The notes under the pieces are model-generated. The model did no database searches, was not told the origin of the DNA, and saw nothing but the letters and a program-made list of their open reading frames with translations. From Prevotella scopos JCM 17725 (lineage in GTDB: Bacteria; Bacteroidota; Bacteroidia; Bacteroidales; Bacteroidaceae), in contig NZ_CP072390.1 of NCBI RefSeq assembly GCF_018127785.1, positions 1,364,001-1,428,000 of the forward strand: a stretch of DNA of 64,000 nt, in the 5' to 3' direction. Made by a program: the position numbers and the translations under genes. Shown here piece by piece: positions 1-8,719 of the stretch (position 1 is its first letter; each line of letters opens with the position of its first letter).

Positions 1-190
1 TGACATTATCAAATAACATGAAATCAATGCAAAGGTACGCTAAATAGATTAAAGGGCAAAATAAAACAGAGAGGTATTCTATTATTTATGGTCTAATTTA
101 CAAATGAAACTCTGTTTCACAGCTCGATATATTTTTTCTTACACAGATAAATAAAGTATAATTAGGTAAGAAACGAATAAAATAAGACAT

Positions 191-229
191 AAAAAAACAG
201 GGACAAACCTTAAAGATTCATCCCTGTTT
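191..229 (-). terminator. Intrinsic terminator of the OmpA gene
   Basis: Nine-base arms AAACAGGGA (195-203) and TCCCTGTTT (221-229) enclose a 17-base loop. Read on the minus strand the hairpin runs into a run of T, and it lies 50 bases beyond the OmpA stop codon. Confidence 0.75.
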
Positions 230-278
230 ATTATTTCAGTCAACCAACCTTATTAAGGTTAGCTAATTGGTAGCTTAA

Positions 279-1361
279 TTACTTAACGTAAACAACAGCC
301 AAACGGTTAGAAGTTACGCCCTGTACACCCTGACCCTTAGCTTCATCAACGATGACACCACGGCTCTGGAGATACTTAGCAACAACGTCTGCACGGTTCT
401 GAGAGAGGCGATCGTTGAATGCCTTAGAACCCTCTGGAGAAGCTGTACCGATAATCTGTACGTGACGACCTTCCTTAACATCATCAAGAGCCTTCTTAGC
501 CTCGTTTGTGAGGAAGTACTTGCCCTGAGCGAATGTTACGAATACCAAGTTGTCAATGCAGAGAGTCTGAGCTGTCTGTACAGGAACCTCCTTAACAACT
601 TCCTTAACAACCTCCTTAACAACCTCCTTTGGCTTAGCATTAAGCTGATCACGGAGAGAGTTAATCTCATCATTCAACTCACCAACATTCCAAACCTTGA
701 AGTTGTGTGTACCATTAGAAGTCTTGAACTTGTAGTTAAGACCTACGAAAAGACCGAGCTGAGCTGCGTGCTTACCGAACTGAATAGCATCGCCAGGACC
801 GTGTGTAAGGTTCCAGAGAACAGCTGGCTCTACATAAAGCTGCCAAGCTCTCTTCTCACCGAGGTTGTAAGCGAAAGTAAGACCAGTCTTAGCTGTCAAC
901 TCTGTATCATCACCAGTGTTATTAGTCTGGATGATATGCTTGTCACCATAAGTAATCCAGTAGCCGATACCTGCCTCAGCACCTACCTCGAAACGACGAT
1001 CTGGGTTGTACTCGCAGAAAAGGTTTGTGAAGTTAATAGTACCGTTCAAACCGAGGTTGATGGCGCGAACAATTGTGTGACTGTGAGAGAAACCTAAAGA
1101 ACCTGTCTGCCAACGGTTATCACCGAAGACTGCAAGACCCTCGAGGTTTGCACCATAAACTGGGCTAAACTGCTTACCGAGCTTAAGACCAGCTGCTGCG
1201 TTAAGAGGAGTTACGCGACTAAGATCAAGAGGAGCCATAACACCACCCTCAACGCCGAGGTAAATGTTGTCAAATGCTTTAGCCTTCTCGTAAGCTACCT
1301 GAGCCTGTGTACTTGTGATACCCATAGCGAGCATCGAAAGTGCAATCAAAAACTTTTTCAT
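279..1361 (-). CDS. OmpA family outer-membrane beta-barrel protein
   Basis: This is a 360-residue secreted protein with a signal peptide ending near TSTQA-QVAY. Residues about 25-220 look like an eight-stranded outer-membrane barrel (alternating aromatic and polar strands). A short helical stretch follows, then a spacer of repeated KEVV units at about 243-259, and a C-terminal OmpA peptidoglycan-binding domain with the TASPEGS...NDRLSQNRADVVAKYL pattern. The family anchors the outer membrane to peptidoglycan. The gene stands alone with its own promoter box (1415-1422) and terminator (191-229). The spacer is coded by near-identical 12-base units, so its length could vary by slippage without shifting the frame. 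The family assignment is firm; no specific ligand can be inferred. Confidence 0.93.
   Translation of the reverse strand: MKKFLIALSMLAMGITSTQAQVAYEKAKAFDNIYLGVEGGVMAPLDLSRVTPLNAAAGLKLGKQFSPVYGANLEGLAVFGDNRWQTGSLGFSHSHTIVRAINLGLNGTINFTNLFCEYNPDRRFEVGAEAGIGYWITYGDKHIIQTNNTGDDTELTAKTGLTFAYNLGEKRAWQLYVEPAVLWNLTHGPGDAIQFGKHAAQLGLFVGLNYKFKTSNGTHNFKVWNVGELNDEINSLRDQLNAKPKEVVKEVVKEVVKEVPVQTAQTLCIDNLVFVTFAQGKYFLTNEAKKALDDVKEGRHVQIIGTASPEGSKAFNDRLSQNRADVVAKYLQSRGVIVDEAKGQGVQGVTSNRLAVVYVK
586..629 (-). repeat. 12-base tandem repeat coding the KEVV spacer
   Basis: About three and a half copies of a 12-base unit (CTCCTTAACAAC on the plus strand, one copy with a T variant) lie inside the OmpA gene and encode successive KEVV tetrapeptides between barrel and OmpA domain. 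Confidence 0.8.
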
Positions 1362-1414
1362 AAATGCTTAATATTAATTCTGTTAATTTTAGCGACTTAA
1401 TTAAATTCGGTTTG

Positions 1415-1422
1415 CAAAGATA
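1415..1422 (-). promoter_or_regulatory. -7 box of the OmpA gene, in the 1362-1676 gap
   Basis: Minus-strand TATCTTTG matches the Bacteroidota sigma-ABfr -7 consensus TAnnTTTG and lies 54 bases before the ATG. The remainder of the 315-base gap up to the MATE gene is AT-rich and shows no gene. Confidence 0.75.
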
Positions 1423-1676
1423 GCACTTTTTTTGAATAGACTACATTATTTCATAGAAAAAAAACTAATTATTTAGCAAAAAAGTGCTTTTTCAACATCT
1501 TTTTCACTCTTTTGGACAATAAAATATGCTAAATAGAGTTGTTCTGTGGTTTTATTTTTGTCTCTGAGAGAATGGTATAAAAAATAATTAAACCTACATT
1601 TTCTCACCTCATATTATATAAAACTGCATTAAGACATCTTGCTTTTCACCTTATTTATATAATATAACAACACGTA

Positions 1677-3098
1677 TTAGGTCTTTTTTAAACGCCTAAA
1701 AAGATAGAAAATAAACATCATTCCACGCAGAGAAAGCTCCACAGCCATTGCAAACCATACACCACGAAGACCATATTGTGATGCAAGCGCATAGGCTAAT
1801 GTAAGACGAATGAGCCACATACTACCTAAGTTTATCAAGGATGGTTTCAGCGTATCACCCGCTCCAACACATACGCTATAAGCAACGATTGCTGCTGCAA
1901 AGAAAGGTTCTGCAAAGGCTTCTATGCGAAGTACGGATGTTCCTAAAATTTGAATATCAGTAACAGGAGACAACAAACCAATCATCTCAGGTGCAAATAT
2001 ATACATAATAACACCCATGAATGCCATCACGACCATACCGAGTGAGATCGTCATCCATGCAAAACTACGGTACAAATCTCGCCTATCAGCCCCCACGCTC
2101 TGCCCCACCAACGTCGTAGCGGCTTCGCTAATACCATATCCTGGCATATAGCAGAGACTCTCGGCCGTAATCGCAAAGGAATGAGAAGCGATTGAGATGT
2201 TACCTAAAGGGGCAACTATCATTGTCGAAACAAGCTGTGCCCCATTCATAAGAAGATATTGCAATGCCATCGGCGCTCCTATCTTCATTGCATTCCAAAC
2301 ATATTGCCAACGCCAAACAAAACGCTCAACATCCAGCTTCCACGCCAGAATTGGACTACGGAAGATGGCATAATAAGCTAACGGCAATGCAACACAGATG
2401 AAAGACAAAAGACTCCCGAGGGCTGCACCCGTCACTCCAGCACCAAGACCTGGCATTGTCATTTCCATTCCTAAGACTGAAATCGTGCGTGTAGGGAAGA
2501 TAAAGAAATAGTTGAAAATAACATCCAACACACACATCAATATAGACATGAAGCTCGGACGTCGCATGTCACCTGACACCTTCAGCATGGCAGCCGACAT
2601 ATATTCAATAAGGTGGAAAGGAATTATTAGGGAAAAAATCAGAAAATAACAAGTTGCATCATGCTGGATATCAGCACCACCACCTAACCACACAGGTAGC
2701 TGAAAACCGATAAGAAAAGTGATAAGCAACAGGAGAAATGAAAAGCAAAGACCAAACACATAGCCATGACGCATGACTGCACGTGCCTTGGCAAAGTCGT
2801 TCGCACCAATAAAATGAGCAACTTGCACAGAGAAACCCATTGTCACAGCAGCCACCAAAGAGAAGAACAACCATGTTGCTGGTTCAACTAGCCCAATCGC
2901 TGCTGATGGCTCTGCACCCAATGAACCCACCATTCCCGCATCAATATAAAACATCAAGACCGTTGTCACCTGTGCCAAGATCGATGGAATACTGAGTTGG
3001 ATAATGAGATTAAACTTTTCATTCCTGCTCATTACCTCACCACTACGAATCTTAGCAAGAAGACTTTCAGTTACGGATTTATTGAAGGATATACGCAC
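1677..3098 (-). CDS. MATE family multidrug/metabolite efflux transporter
   Basis: This 473-residue integral membrane protein has about twelve hydrophobic segments in two similar halves, the arrangement and length of MATE (NorM/DinF) exporters, which use Na+ or H+ gradients to expel cationic compounds. The N-terminal half begins with the family-like LSIPSILAQVTTVLMFYIDA segment, where conserved polar residues line the cavity; the second half starts near MKIGAPMALQYLLM. An N-terminal cytoplasmic stretch of about 25 residues precedes helix 1, and a shorter start at the Met before SRNEKF is possible. The gene is on the same strand as the FKBP and glyS genes but is separated from them by 234 bases containing a hairpin, so it is probably transcribed independently. 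The substrate is unknown. Confidence 0.92.
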   Translation of the reverse strand: MRISFNKSVTESLLAKIRSGEVMSRNEKFNLIIQLSIPSILAQVTTVLMFYIDAGMVGSLGAEPSAAIGLVEPATWLFFSLVAAVTMGFSVQVAHFIGANDFAKARAVMRHGYVFGLCFSFLLLLITFLIGFQLPVWLGGGADIQHDATCYFLIFSLIIPFHLIEYMSAAMLKVSGDMRRPSFMSILMCVLDVIFNYFFIFPTRTISVLGMEMTMPGLGAGVTGAALGSLLSFICVALPLAYYAIFRSPILAWKLDVERFVWRWQYVWNAMKIGAPMALQYLLMNGAQLVSTMIVAPLGNISIASHSFAITAESLCYMPGYGISEAATTLVGQSVGADRRDLYRSFAWMTISLGMVVMAFMGVIMYIFAPEMIGLLSPVTDIQILGTSVLRIEAFAEPFFAAAIVAYSVCVGAGDTLKPSLINLGSMWLIRLTLAYALASQYGLRGVWFAMAVELSLRGMMFIFYLFRRLKKT

Positions 3099-3219
3099 AG
3101 GGAAATTATAATATCTGAATAATAGAAACCAAATAATACAGCGACTGCTATAGCGAGTCTGCTAACATAAAACTTCTCAGAAGAAAGCCTCGTATGCTGC
3201 AAAGCAAAATAGGAACCTC

Positions 3220-3272
3220 GCTTCCGTTTGTTCGTTGTTATTTCTAAAACGAACAGACGGAAACTTATGTCC
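3220..3272 (-). terminator. Inverted repeat downstream of the FKBP gene
   Basis: Imperfect arms around TTCCGTTTGTTCGTT and AACGAACAGACGGAA flank a short loop between the FKBP stop and the MATE start. No clear T-run follows, so this is a likely but not textbook terminator. Confidence 0.45.
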
Positions 3273-3332
3273 CTACACATAATACCAAAGGTTACACAAA
3301 CCTTTCGAAAGAACTATGACGTTATTCCTTGT

Positions 3333-4028
3333 TTATGAATCTTTCAACTTCGTATCTGGATGAGAGAAATCTACCAGTCGCAAGTCGAATATCAATGTTG
3401 AATAAGCTGGAACTAAACCTGCTGAGGTCGCACCATAACCCAACTGATAAGGAATATAAACAGTCCAATGGTCACCACGATGCATGGACATCAAAGCTGT
3501 TGTAAAACCATCTACAAGGCTCGCCGACTTCCCTTGAGCATCATAGCTAAGACCGATGCTACTATGGTTTGGACGAGATGTTGTTGCATTAAAGGTATCA
3601 CTTGACCATGACTTATCAAAGATAAGCCCTGAGGTGTAAGTTGTTGATGGAATCAATCTACCCATATAATGCATAGACACAGAATCAGAGTACAACGGGC
3701 TTGTTGTTCCTGTTCCAGCCTGCTCAACATGTGCAATGATATAATTCTCCGGACTATAAGTCAATGCTGAGCCTGAAGTTTGCTTTTGATTTTGGAAGGT
3801 ATAATTAAGTATTATCTTCCAAGAAGTATCTCCACTCTTAATTTTCTGTTGCGTAGTGGTATAGAGCTTATTCCAGTAGGTGTCATTCTTCGACTGCCAA
3901 TCAGCAAATTCCTCGACAGTATTATCTTTCTCAGTACATGACGTGAAGAAACCCATTGAAAGTATTATTCCACCCAAGCAGAAGATACCTGCTGCACGAC
4001 GAATAAGCGTCTTTAAATTCTTTGTCAT
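3333..4028 (-). CDS. FKBP-type peptidyl-prolyl isomerase, lipoprotein
   Basis: This 231-residue protein has a lipoprotein signal peptide with lipobox FTSC (Cys31), followed by a polar linker. The C-terminal FKBP domain (about 110-225) shows VSMHYMGRL, LVDGFTTALMSMHRGDHWTVYIPYQLGYG and a closing STLIFDLRLVDF strand. FKBPs catalyse cis-trans isomerisation of Xaa-Pro bonds; the lipid anchor puts this one in the periplasm or at the outer membrane, where it may help fold exported proteins. It lies 110 bases behind glyS on the same strand with no visible promoter of its own, so co-transcription is likely. Some canonical aromatic active-site residues are replaced, so enzymatic activity is inferred rather than seen. 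Confidence 0.9.
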   Translation of the reverse strand: MTKNLKTLIRRAAGIFCLGGIILSMGFFTSCTEKDNTVEEFADWQSKNDTYWNKLYTTTQQKIKSGDTSWKIILNYTFQNQKQTSGSALTYSPENYIIAHVEQAGTGTTSPLYSDSVSMHYMGRLIPSTTYTSGLIFDKSWSSDTFNATTSRPNHSSIGLSYDAQGKSASLVDGFTTALMSMHRGDHWTVYIPYQLGYGATSAGLVPAYSTLIFDLRLVDFSHPDTKLKDS

Positions 4029-4138
4029 AGTCTTTTATTTAATAAGAAAAGGATAGCAGAGTTCTATCACATAGCCGCTACGCCCTATGTTGAATTTCTA
4101 TAAAGTCAAAAAGCTCAACTCTACTACCCTTCCTTCAA

Positions 4139-5686
4139 TTAGTCAATATCAATCTTCTTTAGCAGAGCAGTGATAGAAACGCGATCTTCAATAATCTCAC
4201 GCAGCTTCTCAACTGGAACACGCTCCTGCTTCATTGAATCACGATAACGCAATGTTACAGTGTTGTCGGTCAGCGTATCACCATCAACCGTCACACAGAA
4301 AGGAGTACCTATAGCATCCTGACGACGGTAACGTTTACCGATAGAATCCTTAGCCTCCATATGTGTATTGAAATGGAACTTCAGACTATTCACAATCTCC
4401 TGTGCCTTCTCTGGCAGACCATCCTTGTTAACCAAAGGCAGAACGGCACACTTAACAGGTGCCAATGGCTCTGGCAACTTCAGAACAACACGACTTGAAC
4501 CATTCTCCAAAGCCTCCTCTGTATAGCTGTGACACATAACAGAAAGGAACATACGGTCAACACCGATTGATGTCTCTACAACGTATGGTGTATAGTTCTC
4601 ATTGCGCTCTGGATCGAAGTACTTTATCTGACGGCCAGAGTACTTCTCATGCTGAGAAAGGTCAAAGTTAGTACGTGAGTGAATACCCTCAACCTCCTTG
4701 AAGCCAAATGGCATATGGAACTCGATATCAGTTGCAGCATTCGCATAGTGAGCCAACTTCTCATGATCGTGGAAGCGATAGTTATCATCGCCCATACCAA
4801 GGCCCTCGTGCCATGCCAGACGATGCTTCTTCCAATATTCAAACCACTTCATTTCAGTTCCAGGCTGGCAGAAGAACTGCATCTCCATCTGTTCGAACTC
4901 ACGCATACGGAAGACAAACTGACGTGCAACAATCTCGTTACGGAATGCCTTACCAATCTGACAGATACCGAAAGGCAACTTCATACGACCAGTCTTCTGT
5001 ACGTTGAGGAAGTTTACGAAGATACCCTGCGCTGTCTCTGGACGCAGATAAATCTTGTTAGTAGCTTCAGCAGATGCACCCATCTCAGTAGAGAACATAA
5101 GATTAAACTGACGAACATCTGTCCAATTAGTTGTACCACTGATTGGATCTACAATACCCTCGTCGAGAATAATCTGCTTCAAAGCCTCCAAGTCTGGTCC
5201 TTGCATAGCCTCAGTATAGCGTGCGTGAAGATCGTCACGCTTCTTCTGATTTTCAAGAACACGTGGGTTTGTCTCACGGAACTTAGCCTCGTCGAAAGAA
5301 TCTCCAAACTTCTTAGCAGCCTTAGCTATTTCCTTCTCTATCTTCTCCTCGTATTTACCAATCTGATCCTCGATAAGGTTATCAGCACGATAACGCTTCT
5401 TTGAATCGCGGTTGTCAATCAATGGGTCGTTAAAAGCATCAACATGACCACTGGCCTTCCATACTGTTGGGTGCATGAAAATAGAGGCGTCAATACCAAC
5501 AATATTACTATGCAACAATACCATTGACTGCCACCAATACTGCTTGATATTGTTTTTCAACTCAACTCCATTCTGACCATAATCATAAACAGCTGCTAAA
5601 CCATCATAAATATCACTACTTGGGAAGACAAAGCCATACTCTTTACAGTGGCTAACAATCTTCTTGAAAACATCCTCTTGTGCCAT
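4139..5686 (-). CDS. glyS: Glycyl-tRNA synthetase (dimeric class II type)
   Basis: This 515-residue enzyme of the alpha-2, eukaryotic/archaeal-like GlyRS type charges tRNA-Gly with glycine. Class II landmarks are visible: the YLRPETAQGIFVNF substrate segment, motif 2 (GKAFRNEIVARQFVFRMREFEQME), the ETSIGVDRMFLSVMC motif 3 region, and a C-terminal anticodon-binding domain (about 405-510) starting near LAPVKCAVLPLV. The N-terminus MAQEDVFKKIVSHCKEYGFVFPSSDIY is the usual start. A promoter box lies 31 bases upstream and the FKBP gene follows. An insertion with charged helices (about 85-165) is a usual feature of this family in Bacteroidota. The assignment is secure. Confidence 0.97.
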   Translation of the reverse strand: MAQEDVFKKIVSHCKEYGFVFPSSDIYDGLAAVYDYGQNGVELKNNIKQYWWQSMVLLHSNIVGIDASIFMHPTVWKASGHVDAFNDPLIDNRDSKKRYRADNLIEDQIGKYEEKIEKEIAKAAKKFGDSFDEAKFRETNPRVLENQKKRDDLHARYTEAMQGPDLEALKQIILDEGIVDPISGTTNWTDVRQFNLMFSTEMGASAEATNKIYLRPETAQGIFVNFLNVQKTGRMKLPFGICQIGKAFRNEIVARQFVFRMREFEQMEMQFFCQPGTEMKWFEYWKKHRLAWHEGLGMGDDNYRFHDHEKLAHYANAATDIEFHMPFGFKEVEGIHSRTNFDLSQHEKYSGRQIKYFDPERNENYTPYVVETSIGVDRMFLSVMCHSYTEEALENGSSRVVLKLPEPLAPVKCAVLPLVNKDGLPEKAQEIVNSLKFHFNTHMEAKDSIGKRYRRQDAIGTPFCVTVDGDTLTDNTVTLRYRDSMKQERVPVEKLREIIEDRVSITALLKKIDID

Positions 5687-5716
5687 AATAATCTAATTAT
5701 ACCTTAATTTTTGACG

Positions 5717-5724
5717 CAAAGTTA
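5717..5724 (-). promoter_or_regulatory. -7 box of glyS
   Basis: Minus-strand TAACTTTG, 31 bases before the glyS ATG. Confidence 0.75.
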
Positions 5725-5866
5725 CGCTTTTTTAGCCGAATAAGAACAGGTTTACTGCGAAACTTTCGCCTAAATCGATTTTTCTCAAGCCTTACTGAAG
5801 AGTTGTTTGAGACCCTATAATTGGCTCAATCGGAAAAAGACGTGAAATAGGAACACAAAAGGTTAA

Positions 5867-7969
5867 CCCAAGTTTAACCGGTAAAATATTTTTCATAAAT
5901 TTTCGGGATGTTTTATGTGGTATTAATTTCATAAAAGACTGATAATCAGGCATAGGGTATTGTAACGAGGAGTAAAATCTGATTTGTAGGACACCGTCAT
6001 ATCAAAATTATTTTGTTACTTTGCACTCATGCACGCAAATGTACAGACACGATTCAACCCTGCAACAGGCGACATGGCTCCTTATTATCGCATTAAGGAG
6101 TCATATCGTGACGTGCAGGGTCATGTACATTCGCTAATTCTGTTGAACATCGGGTTCGAGCCTTCACTTACAGCCGTACAGGTTCGAAAAATTGCATACG
6201 CACTTACCGAACGCTTCAAAAACAGAAGTACACCCTCGCTTTTCAAGGAACATCTTGACGGACTTACTCCTATTGAACAGGTAAAGGCTGATGAATGGTG
6301 GAGCCGTATGGAGAACGAAGGTGGAATTGATAGGTTTAACAAGGAAGAGCAGAAGTCGCTGAGAAAATATGAGAACTACGTTGACCTTGAGACGGCAAAA
6401 TATACTGACGCAAGGAATGTCGGTGCTGAGTGGCTCTGCAAGCAGACGATAGACAAACTGCAATTAGAGGGTTTCCTGCGCAAAAACGGCTGGACGGAGA
6501 ATACAATACACACAGCTTTGTCAGCATTGATTGTTCGCACAGTATATGCTGTTTCTGAACGTTCGTCTTATTATTATTTGCGTGATAACTCGGCTGCTGG
6601 TGAACTTTATAGTGGAGTTCCTGGCTGGACACCAGGAATCAATTCTCTGTATAAAGTCACTGACAAATTATATGAACTAAAGGAACAGTTAGAGCGTCAT
6701 CTGTGCAACGTTACTGACGATCTCTTTAATATAGACAACAAGTTGATGCTCTTCGACTTAACCAACTTCTATTTCGAGGGCAGCAAGCGTAACAGCAACA
6801 AGGCCAAGTTCGGCCGATCAAAAGAAAAACGCTCTGACTGTAAGCTACTTGTACTTGCACTATGTATCAATAAAGAAGGTTTTATACGTTATTCTTCTAT
6901 CTTGGAGGGTAATACAGCAGACCCTAAGTCTCTGCCCAATATGATTGATACGTTAGCAAAGAGGAATCCATCACGGACAAAAGATACGCTCGTTGTCATG
7001 GATGCAGGTGTTGCCACGGAAGAGAACTTGGAGCTGATCAAAAGAAAAGGTTACAATTATCTCTGCGTATCCCGTACAAAGATGAAGGACTATACGCTCA
7101 GTGATGATAACAAGAGTGTTACGGTAATGGATGCCCGTCGGCAGAAAATAACGCTGAAAGAGGTTAAGACAGAAGATGACAAGGATTATTATCTCGAAAT
7201 AACATCTCCTTCGAAAGCTATGACAGAGTCGTCTATGAACAGGGTCTGGAGAGAGCGTTTTGAGATGGAACTGAAGAGAATAAACGATGGAATCTCCAAG
7301 AAAGGTGGAACAAAAACCTATGAAAAGGTTGTTGAACGTACAGGACGTGCCATACAGAAGTACCCATCTATAGCGAAGTTCTATCAGATAAGCTACATAA
7401 AAGATGAGAAGAAACCCAAGCAGATGCTGCGCGTAGACTGGGAGATAAAAGACCTCTCGGCAATGGAGTCCGGTCACGGAGTCTACTTCCTCCGCAGCAA
7501 TATCAGGACACTTGATGAGCGTGTGACATGGGAATACTACAATCTCATTCGTGAGATAGAATGTACAAACAGGCAACTAAAGAATGACCTCAACCTCCGT
7601 CCTATCTATCATCAGAAAGATGAGCGAAGCGACGCACACCTCTTCTTCGGTTTATTAGCCTATTGGGTGGTAAACACCATCCGCTGTCAATTAAAACGAG
7701 AAGGAGAATCCTGTTACTGGACCGAGATTGTACGACGTATGAGCACCCAGAAGCTCGTCACAACAAAAGGGAAGAATCCATTAGGTGAGAACATCGAGAT
7801 GCGCCAATGTAGTAGTCCTTCGAAGCAAGCAAAACAGATATACGATAAGTTGAACTTAAAACACTCACCATACAAAAAGAATAAAATTTGTAGGACACAG
7901 AGCCCATAAGAAAAACGAGGAAAGTACGATGACTGCCAGGAATAGGCGAAAGTGGGGGTTAAACTTGGG
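5867..7969 (+). mobile_element. Complete IS1634/IS4-like insertion sequence, copy 1
   Basis: The element is 2103 bases long with inverted ends CCCAAGTTTAACC (left) and GGTTAAACTTGGG (right). TTAA directly flanks both ends (5863-5866 and 7970-7973), consistent with a 4-base target duplication. The right boundary was fixed by comparison with the second copy at 62129, where similarity stops at the same base. It carries a single transposase gene and sits between glyS and the topoisomerase gene without breaking a visible reading frame. Confidence 0.92.
6029..7909 (+). CDS. IS1634-family (IS4-like) DDE transposase
   Basis: This 626-residue transposase is predicted to cut and rejoin the inverted ends of its element. 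The probable catalytic triad is visible: Asp243 in LFDLTNFYFEG, Asp325 in VVMDAGVATEEN, and Glu511 in a YNLIREIE...NRQLK segment with the E-x6-K spacing of IS4-type enzymes. A long beta-rich insertion lies between the second Asp and the Glu. The reading frame is intact. The ATG follows closely behind a TTACTTTGC sequence that resembles the host -7 box, so the IS may supply its own promoter. The copy at the right edge of the window encodes the same residues over all of the shared region, which suggests recent transposition. Confidence 0.95.
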   Translation: MHANVQTRFNPATGDMAPYYRIKESYRDVQGHVHSLILLNIGFEPSLTAVQVRKIAYALTERFKNRSTPSLFKEHLDGLTPIEQVKADEWWSRMENEGGIDRFNKEEQKSLRKYENYVDLETAKYTDARNVGAEWLCKQTIDKLQLEGFLRKNGWTENTIHTALSALIVRTVYAVSERSSYYYLRDNSAAGELYSGVPGWTPGINSLYKVTDKLYELKEQLERHLCNVTDDLFNIDNKLMLFDLTNFYFEGSKRNSNKAKFGRSKEKRSDCKLLVLALCINKEGFIRYSSILEGNTADPKSLPNMIDTLAKRNPSRTKDTLVVMDAGVATEENLELIKRKGYNYLCVSRTKMKDYTLSDDNKSVTVMDARRQKITLKEVKTEDDKDYYLEITSPSKAMTESSMNRVWRERFEMELKRINDGISKKGGTKTYEKVVERTGRAIQKYPSIAKFYQISYIKDEKKPKQMLRVDWEIKDLSAMESGHGVYFLRSNIRTLDERVTWEYYNLIREIECTNRQLKNDLNLRPIYHQKDERSDAHLFFGLLAYWVVNTIRCQLKREGESCYWTEIVRRMSTQKLVTTKGKNPLGENIEMRQCSSPSKQAKQIYDKLNLKHSPYKKNKICRTQSP

Positions 7970-8066
7970 TTAATGATAAAAAAGCAATTTCAAACATTGG
8001 GATAACAAGTATCCCCTAATAAGAAAGATATTAGCGCACAAAATACAAGGATAGTTTTATTTTTAT

Positions 8067-8151
8067 GTTGCTGTCACTTTTAACATTCCATACATCTTAC
8101 TGAGATATAATAAGTTAAGCACCTATCACAAGTGACAGGAATGACAGGAAA
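8067..8151 (+). repeat. 85-base dispersed element, copy A
   Basis: It starts GTTGCTGTCACTTTTAAC and ends with two 9-base units (GTGACAGGA, ATGACAGGA) plus AA. The ends are imperfect inverted repeats built on CTGTCA/TGACAG. Two further copies of exactly the same length lie at 24669-24753 and 25123-25207; only the ends are conserved. Confidence 0.75.
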
Positions 8152-8430
8152 TTAAGTTTGTGAGTTGTCTCGTAAAAAGAAAATAGCTAATTGTTATAGA
8201 CTTTTTCTACCAAGATTTTAAGCGATTAAGGTAAATCTCCCTATATTATTTTGCTCACAGAGAAAGGGAGGTACGAAGTTATACGCTATATAATAGAGGT
8301 ACCGATGGCACAAAGAGCGATAAACCATAGTGCTTAATTTCCTTCTTTTTACCTACTACGCCTTATTATCACGTAAACGAAGGTAACAAGCTTGTTAACA
8401 ACAAGAAGCTTCTCATCCCCCTTCTGCTAT

Positions 8431-8503
8431 TGTGCGGACGCCCCGCACAGATAGTGCTGGGCGTAAACACCAACTGTGCGGAGGCTCAACACCAAACGTG
8501 TAG
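8431..8503. repeat. 22-base-period dyad array (GTGC/GCAC words)
   Basis: GTG begins at 8432, 8454, 8476 and 8498, exactly 22 bases apart. The complementary CAC words sit between them, giving dyad centres near 8440, 8451 and 8462 (11-base steps). Related arrays are at 24949 and 50682. Confidence 0.75.
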
Positions 8504-8666
8504 AGGACGAAGAGCATTAGAAGAAACCAAATACTGCCTTTATGCTAACGACCAACAAACACAGAGATAATGCGATGGCAGAAACGAAACAACAGCTGTC
8601 TGAACTATAGAAACCATATCCTAAGCTTGAATAAAGGTAGAATTTGCCTATTTGCATTTTTTTTCG

Positions 8667-8674
8667 TACATTTG
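8667..8674 (+). promoter_or_regulatory. -7 box of parC
   Basis: TACATTTG, 45 bases before the parC ATG. Confidence 0.7.
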
Positions 8675-8719
8675 CAGTCTTATGAAGCTCGCTTCTTTAA
8701 GTGATAAAACAAGAACTAT

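Larger units (their letters stand above)
7970..8719. other. 750-base non-coding gap before parC
   Basis: No supported gene was found between the IS and parC. The gap holds one 85-base element (8067-8151), one 22-base-period dyad array (8431-8503) and the parC promoter box (8667-8674). The rest is AT-rich with no recognised RNA. Confidence 0.7.

Noticed and set aside
462..1097. Plus-strand 211-codon frame opposite OmpA, and similar shadows elsewhere
   Set aside because: They mirror strongly supported genes on the other strand and show no signal, domain or promoter.
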